From positions 682,001-746,000 of the forward strand of contig VTFK01000174.1 of assembly GCA_009617715.1 (NCBI GenBank): a DNA stretch of 64,000 nucleotides, read 5' to 3'. A program made the translations under genes and the position numbers. The stretch is from Plectrocnemia conspersa (lineage: Eukaryota > Arthropoda > Insecta > Trichoptera > Polycentropodidae). Shown piece after piece: positions 41,001 to 50,000 of the stretch (position 1 is the stretch's first letter; each line of letters opens with the position of its first letter). The notes under the pieces were generated by a model. It made no database searches. It saw only the letters and a list, made by a program, of their open reading frames with translations, and was not told the DNA's origin.

Positions 41001-44000
41001 AATGGTTTTTGAAGTCATAATAATTGTCGTTGTTTTAATTATATCTACTTACATCTAAAAATACAACTTGTTAATATCTCTATTTAGTGCGTTAGCCGAT
41101 GTGATCCGTCATCTTGTTTGAAAATGGCGGTTAATCAAAAAATTAATAGCTCTTAAAAAACCATAGGGAAAAAAGTAATTATGTAAAAAATGTTAAGTAC
41201 AATGGATAGTAAAATAAAATTTAAATTAATAAAAGGCAGTATAAAAAACTCATTTTAAAATTATAGAAAAACAGTTAAATATTCAAAAATGCTAATTAAT
41301 AGAAATTAAAATAATAATTTAACAAAAAATATTTTTTTACACACAAATACAGATCTACCTAATTATTGTTTTTAATCGCTGGTGTTTTTTAAATAAGAAA
41401 TAAATTATAATAATATTCTAGCATTAAAAAATTGCTAGAATATTTTTAGAATTGTATGATTTATTATAATAATCAAAATCATTTTTTTGCATTATATATT
41501 ATTTTTTTAATTTATAAATTCGCCATTTTTTTATAATAATAGTGCAATAATGCTGTACTCTTTTTAATTGATTTTTTAGATATATCTATAAAATTGTTTT
41601 GCAGTGCTATTAAGTAGATGCGATTATACTCGTACGTTAAAAACGAATCACTAGTTCTCAGATATTTTATTTATACGTTAAAAAATGTACAATATATTTT
41701 TATATATATTTACTAGTCAAAATATAAATTAAAAACATTGATTGATTTTTTTTAAATTAAAAATATATTTTTAATTATGTACTACCTTCGAATATAAATA
41801 CAATACTTGTAAAAGTCACTATTTTTCGATTCAGCACTGATTTTTTAACACTATTACAATATTTACCTCCCACATAATTCGAAAGAGGATGTGCTAATGC
41901 CGAAACGGCAAAAGCTGCCACCAAAATAATCACAAAGGCCATGTTTTATGATCAGGTACCCAACTACTATTGAACGCCATAGTCGTCAGATTTGGCTTTT
42001 ATACGAATAGGGCCCCTGTAATCTCGAATCTCTCGAGTCACACAAACACTATATTTTTCACTTTTACTAATGAATTACAGCTCACCTCCATCAGAGGACA
42101 TCTTGCCCGCCTTGGCGCTAAATCACTGATGAAAAAATATACAGTTATAGCACATACACCGATCGGGTACTTGAACTTTTGGTCTCTATCTAAAAACCTG
42201 CTGTCTCTCCGCGAGCTGCTAACTCCAGACTGAGGATGGAGAATTGGTGCTTCAATTCTTATACGTGGTTTGTGTTAGTAATGGATCTGTTCAGGGAAGC
42301 TGATGAATCGGGTTCATTGTGGATGGTGTTTGTTACGGGGATTCACCTTGCTTTTATGCATTATCGTGTTCCATAGCACGTGATTCAGAAGCGGAGATGA
42401 ATGTGGCAAATTACGTCCGACGCGATGACTATCGGGTGATTGCAGCGAGGATATTATATTATATATGTATTGGCTCTGCTGAGTGAATGGCTAACGACTT
42501 GCAAGGTCAAGATGTTTATGAATGAAGCGTTTTTTTTGCAATAATCTATTCTATCCAAATACATATTTTTAATTATACTAGATTAGTCAAATGCAATGGG
42601 TTAATTTGATTTGCTTTTAAATTAATTATTGATTAGATTAAGGACATTCTAATTGCTGTTTGTTAACTTTTTCTGAGTGTGTGAATATACCTAATGCTAA
42701 TTAAAAACATAAAGAACACATGAAACCATATATACAGTTGGTCTAAAAATCAAAATAATGAATTTATTTTATGCATCTTTTTTATTTAGCTATATGTATT
42801 GTTAATAGTAAAAAGTTTTATCAGGCAATGACACATTTAAGACTACTAAAAAAAAAGTTAAGTATAGTATAGTTTTGAAGATAGGCCTTTATTTTTCATT
42901 ATGTTAGTTTTCATCTCTCCATTTAAAACTCCAGAGTATTGTTGACAATTTAAAAAAAACAGTAATAAAAACAAACCAGTTCATATGGCAAAACTTCAAG
43001 TTGCCAAAAAACTAGTTGAAATGTTTTTATAGTATATGTAGATGTGAAAAAAATGCATCACTTCTCGCAGTCATAAAGAATTCAAAATATATCCGTAATC
43101 CTTGCTTGGATTTTTTTGGAACATCTCACTCATTTATGAATATGTCAAACTCATTTTTGAGTGGTTACTTAATTATATGCTTTCACGGAAAAATATTTAT
43201 AAAATCCATAATGTCGTGTGTTCCTCAACTAGGTTGTCGACACGGCAAGACTAAAAGTTTGTCGGTTATAACCAATCATCATTTCAAAGTCTTTAAAATA
43301 AAATCGAAATGGATGTAATAAATTGGTTTAATTGCAAAAAAAACTACTTTTGGTGATGATCGAAAGATACTACGAATGTGCTTACGTGATATGCGTTTTT
43401 ACATAACATTTTAACAGTATTTGCAAAACATTTGATAAAGAAATAAATGTAGCTTAGTAAAGGGAGTGTATATAGTTGTATATCTAACATAGAAAAGAGT
43501 GATTTAAAATAAATAAACTCACTAATTTAAAATAATAGATATGGTGCACTATGTAAAGATGCTATAAAAAATGTCTACTTGCGAAATCCAGAGAGTCAAA
43601 TCATCTGGGGTTGCTCCTTATATTCCGGAATGGAAGGTATCCGCTTAATCGACATTGGTGCTTTATATACTGTGCTGGATATTTTTTTTTATCTCTGATG
43701 GAAAAACACGTGGACTCATATTTTAATTTGATCAATGCATTTAAGATGAAATTAAAAAATATAATGTAATTAATTAATTCTCTTTGTAACGACAGTGAAA
43801 TAAAACCGAAATAACGAATCTTAATTTTTTTCCTGAAAAACTTTCATACAAAATGTTTTCATTGTAACGAAGTCTGATCTCAGTATAACGAAATATTTTA
43901 ATCCGAATTTAAAAATGACGTTACAACTTAACACAATATTTATCCGAATTCAGTTCGTCCTCGATTTGGCGTGTGGCTGACATGTTCACAAGCGACATTC

Positions 44001-47000
44001 AAGTTGTTTGCTACCTGATCAGTAACGATATTTTGGGCTGACCGTTTTTTGTTGAGGTACAGTTAAATGGAATTAGATGCACATTCTTTCGTAATTTACA
44101 TCATGTAAAGTAAAAAGACGATAATTGCTCTAATTCTTAATCACAAATTTATAAACAATAACCAACACAATAGAACAGTAGTTCGAATTCCATATACATA
44201 GACTTCATGGTTTATTTTTTAATTTCTGTCGCGTCTAGGAGATAATATATAATTATAATTCTGATCTATAAACACATAAATATCGTGATTAATAAATACA
44301 ATAAAATTTTGCATCGTGCCATATACTGATTTTAACTGTCATAATAGCTTAGGACGTAATAGCGTAGTCCGTAACGTCTCAGACTAGTAACTCTAAGGTT
44401 GCGGGCTCGAGCCCCCTGCAGTGGCACTTGAATTTGTATTTATAAAAATGCGCTATTATTGAAAAAAACCAGCTGCAGTGACATCTATTGATTTTAAATT
44501 GTATACCACATAATAATTTATAATTAATAATATATATGTCACCAGTGTAGGTATTCATTATATCCGACTGACTTACTCAGTTGGTACAGATTTGCCAGAT
44601 GTAACGCATTGGGTTTACGCCTGCCAGATTACAACGGATATTTAATAATAATCAGTGAAATAAATGTCACTATTTTAGTATGATATCTCTTTATGTATTT
44701 AATGGTTGTTGATTGTGTTTACCTGGTTGTAACACATCGGGTTAATGCTAAAGATTTGCAATGAATAATTAAATAAATTTCGAGTGACTCCGAAAAAATG
44801 TGATTTGCTTAGTCACGCATCAAAGTTTCCTCAAATTATTATTTTTATGTAACAATGAAAATAATGCCACTAAAATGCGTTAAATTAATGATAGACTCTT
44901 TTTTTTTTAAATAAAAGTGTAAACGATAATTTGTATTCGTGTTGATCGAAATTTTCCAGGGCTTTTAAATCCTTTGATTTTTTAAATATGTTTTATTCGA
45001 TTTACGTAAATCTGTAAAAAATGCAAAAATTGGATGTTTTGTTTATTTATTAATGCTGGCGACCAATCTTGAGTTGAAAAATAGGCAAATGTAATGTAGT
45101 CTGGATTTTTTATTTTTTATGAATATAATTATAGCCATAGTAAAGTTGTAAGTTGTTTTTTAAATGAGACCTATTATTTTAATCGCGGTTCGTAAATCAA
45201 TCTGCAAATGTTATTTTTTATTCTGACTTCTACTGTATACATTGCTTGTTTATTTCATATACTGAAAGTACATTTTCATGTGTTTTGTAAATATTATACA
45301 TGTCATTAATTCCAAAAAAATTTTTTTATTTATAATTAGTGCCAAATTTGCAATTTAGTCATCAGCTTTGAATTCGCAATAAAATAATTTTATCGCCGAG
45401 TCATGGCTTTGGTCCAGATAAATCATTAGAATCGCCAATCAATCTTTAGAAAATTGAAGAATAAGCGCTGCCGAGAAAACTGATGTCGCTTTCCTGGAAA
45501 TGTTCCAAAGATCGTTCTTCGATTTTTACGGTGAACCCCCGTAGTAGTATATCGGCGAGAGTGGGCAGCAATTCATTGTTTCTCAATAATCAATTATAAC
45601 AGTTGGCAAAAATAATCGCGATCAATGATTCACAGATCTATTTTTTATCGTCATCTATAAGTAACAAATCTATTATTTTTTGTGACTTCTAAGATTGTAT
45701 TGTATTATTAAAAATAGTTTTATTTGTTTGCTTGATCCTTCAGTCTTATCGTATCCACCTGTTTTTCGTTATATATCGCTTTCTTTATAGGAATCCCCTG
45801 ATTCTTAAAAAATAAGTGAATACCGGCTATGACCTCACGCGATATTCAAGTTCCGGTTCAAAGCTTGCTCTTTAGCCAAGTGACTATTTAGTTTTTCTTA
45901 TTGTGTGTTTTTGTAAATTCCTCGCTCAAAATTAAACACTTGATTTATATGCAAAAATATGTCAAGATGCTCATTCAATTTATGCTAATTTTACAACAAA
46001 TTAAACTTGTACAAGTATTTTTTTTTAAATTTATGTGTAATACATATTACACTTTATAAATAATTAAAAACCAATGGATTATAATTCTCTTTTCAATTTA
46101 GCAACTGATATTTTTTATTGTAAATTAATATATTATTTTAAATAAATATATCTAATGAGAGTTAAGAAAATACTAAACAATAGTTAAAAGTTGTTCCTAA
46201 AAAATATTTTTTTAAATTAAAATTTTATAATAAAAATAATAATATTTGATGAAACTGTAACTGTCGTAGTATTTTTTTATAATTATAGGGAAATAAAATT
46301 TGTTTTAAAAATATCTCGGCTAAAATAGATAAGTCATCTTAATCCGCTTATTTGTCAAAAAAACAAAAAACGGTAACCTCGCTAAAAAATTAAAATAATA
46401 ATAATATAAAAAAAATGTTATTTTTGTGGGGACCACACAGATGCCCACCTTTATGGGGATTGTATTCCTGAAACTCGCGAAATTACTTTGACCAAAAGTG
46501 ATTATTCAGACAAGAGTGCAATCACACAATATCTCGTTACGAATAGAAAAAAGGGGTTCCTTCATAAATAACACGCAAGGATTATCCGGTGCATTGAATG
46601 AATATTTCTTTGTTACGAAACGGTCACGGGAAACAATATATCACCGGAAGACAAATAGCACCGAAAGGCCACAATAATCCCGTTATGCAATTTTCCTCAG
46701 AAATATCTAGCAAGAAAATCTCACTTTCCAAAGGTGTATACTTATTTCATTGTTATAAGAAGCGAGTGCGACGATTAGCTGTATGGTTGTGATTGGTCAG
46801 CAAGCTTTGCAGCCATGAATACTTAAGCCTGGACTCCAATGAGGAAAGGGTAATCACCTGGTAGACTCCGGTAGATGCTCACATCCTGAGAGGGACACCA
46901 TCATATGATCACTGTAGCAAAGAGAGATCAACTTCCTATAACAGAAAGCTATACTGTCGCTGCCACACCACATACAAAACCTCCGAGGCTCTTCCACTGA

Positions 47001-50000
47001 CGTCATCCCTCCGCCAGATTCTCCACCACTGCTTGGAGAAAACATCTCGCCCATCATAGTCTGTCGCAATATATAATATAACCAACAAAATCCTCACTAT
47101 TGAAAAAATACAACAAACTGGCCAATTTTTGCCCCCCCCCCTCTCCCAGTTAAAAACTGAAATAGCGTTCCTGGTCCATTTTTTTAATGCAAAGTATCAA
47201 ATTTATAGAGGAAACTATTTAATTTGGTGGTGCAAAATATTAAATGTATAGTGTTACTTTTTAAACTATACAATTTGTAGTGTAATTATATATTTCCCTT
47301 TTTAAAATAGCGACTACTAAAAACATAAGAAAATAGTAACTCAGATAAAAAAATCTTAGATAGATTTAACATTACATAAAATAATAATAATAATAAAAAG
47401 GTAAAAAACGTTTAGAAATAGAAATAAAATTGTATGAAAAAATGCTAGAGAAAAATGAAAAGAAGTCAAAATATATTAATAATACAAGAATAAATAAAAA
47501 AAATTTTACACTTTTATATACAGAATTCTATTTACTCTTCGCAATTTTTGAAAACCATTTTTCACAAAAAAAATATTTTCTAAATGACCTTATTTTTATG
47601 GACGATTTTATTATTTTTGTAGAAATTTTTAATACCGATAATAATTAAAATTATTAAATAAATTATTAAATTTTTAATATCCTTTTCGCTTTAAAAATAC
47701 AAAATTTTACTCGTAAACCTAAAACTAAGTGAATTATCATAATCAATAAAAAAAATATATTTAATAAAAGCAAAATTTGTAAAAACGAACAATTTAGCAA
47801 AAAATATAGTGTCGGGCAATTATTTCTATTGTATACCAAGATTTTAATTTATATTATACACACAGCATCCAAGTCGTCTCCATAGATTGGGTTAAACTTT
47901 TGGATTTCGAGAAGTAAAAAGATCTATTCATTTTGTTCGGTACTTGTGCGACTGAATTCGCATGTGTCCCATGTCAAAAGCACCGTAGTAATGTCAAGTT
48001 TTGAAGTTTGGGCTTATATACTCATCAGTTTATGGTATTTGCTTCGTTCTTCTCTACTCTCGACAGTCTAATATGAAACAAAATATGTTATTATCCGATA
48101 CTTATCATAAGAATGCTCTTTATGTTAACAATAATAATTTAAGCAGCTGGAGAATTGGCAACACTAACTGGGCACATTAAACCGATTTTGCCAGCACTTG
48201 TATTGCTCTTTTTTGATGTCCAAAATGTTCAAACATTTCACGACCGTCAAATGATTTAAGAGCAGCATATAATTTCACTAGCGCCTGTTAGTGAAATTAT
48301 ATTTTCACTAATAGAATATGTATCTATCCATGAAAATGTATTCTAATATGATTTCACTGAAATACCAGTGAAACATATGTATATATATTTTTTTTTTATT
48401 ATCGTAACATATTGGAGTAACCTGTTATGCAATGTGAATGTGAGCAATAGTAAAATTATAAAAGTGATGCCACAATGTTATTATTTTTCAGGCGCGTACG
48501 AGCCGGTGGAGCGGCTGCGGCGTTAGCTGAAAAAAGGCGGAACAAGGAAGCAATAGATTCAGCGTCACGCGCTCAGCTTACTGACTATTGGAATAGACAG
48601 AAAACAGCTTTGAACGCCATCAAAAATCACCACGAACGATACAATGAATCCGACCAACGAGCGCATTCTTCACTTTACAACAGAGATAAGCAGAGGTATG
48701 TCTTAAAAATATCATTCCATATAACTTTTGGTAAATTGGATACTCGATTTTTACAGTAAACTAGAAGAGCGTCAAAATAAACTGTCAATGATGCTCTACT
48801 ACGAAGATTTGCAGTATAAAGAAGAACTGAAGATGCATTCCATGCAGATGAAGATGATGCGAAACACGTATGCCATTTTATGTACTTTTATTTGCAGAAC
48901 GATTTACTGTCTTAATCAGCATTCTGTTCATTTTTGTTTTTAGCTCATATTTAAACAACGTTCCAACTGAAGTGTTAAAAGACATTAATTTAGGAATCAA
49001 AGCTAAAGAGGATGAAAGACAAAAGAAAGAGGCCGATCTAAGATTGTATCATAAATGGAGATCGGATAATCCGATTATTAAAAATTTAGAAGAGAAGCAA
49101 AGAAACGGTGCTTTAAAATCCGCTTGGTATGCTGGTACTTTTTTCTGTTATTTTATTATTTAAATATGTATTTATTTATATATATTTTTGACAAATAGGA
49201 TGGAGCAGGTTATCGAAAAAGAACTAGCGAAGAAGAAAGAAGAAGAAGATTTGCAGAAAACTCTGAAGCAAAGAAACGATTACATCAACAAGCAACTGGA
49301 GATTGAGAAGGAACAGGAGAAGTACAAAGAGCATAAAATGAAGGTGAATCTAAAAATAAATATAAACAATGGATGGATGAATGTTTATTTTTTGTTATAC
49401 GATCAACAGGAACTCCAAGACGATCTATATCTCCAGATTAATAAGTTGCAAGAAGCTGAAAAGGTAAACGAGGATATTCAATCTCGAGAAGAAGTCGAGA
49501 GGAATTTGCTCAGCGCTTTGGAAGTAGCTAAGGAGATGCGAAAAAAAAGGAAGCTTCGACAAGAGTGGCAGCTCAAGAAGTCGTTCTCAGCAATATGCAT
49601 TCGTATGCGAGGAAAATTAAGGAACGCGCCAAGCAGGCCGAAGAAGACGTTACGGCGGATTTGAACGAATTAAATTCTCTGATTGCTATATTTGAAAAAG
49701 TAAGATTAATTAGTTACATTACACCTGAAAGAACTGGGTTCAAATATCATATTTTTATCGGAGTTAGTAATTATTATATAATTATAATTCCGATCGATCA
49801 TCAGAATCTCACGGATAAATAATTAAAATAAAATCGAGCTAGGTTGTACTCGGAGACTGTAACAATATTTTATAAATTATATAATATATGTCACTGCTTT
49901 ACAAGCTTTATTTCAGTTTCACTATATAATGGTTGTTGATTGTGTTGACTTAGTGGTAATAAAAATATTATAGTAAATAATAAAATTATGTTGGTTTCAC

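Larger units (their letters stand above)
41943..48491 (+). other. Trichoplein second intron, right part
   Basis: Upstream flank of the PGRP gene and AT-rich intron sequence. It includes PGRP promoter candidates at 41943-42250 (GC-moderate, no verified motif), repeats at 43262, 44345 and 44690, a GC-richer patch at 46420-47070, and a C9 run at about 47133. No other exon was supported. Confidence 0.5.

Noticed and set aside
41970..42233. 87-codon plus-strand frame opposite the PGRP upstream region.
   Set aside because: It overlaps the expected PGRP promoter/5' UTR, has no domain and no splice-supported context.
43780..44060. Segment with repeated 'taacgaa' strings suggestive of a pogo/Tigger interior.
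   Set aside because: Neither terminal inverted repeats nor transposase blocks could be found. The similarity is too short to call.
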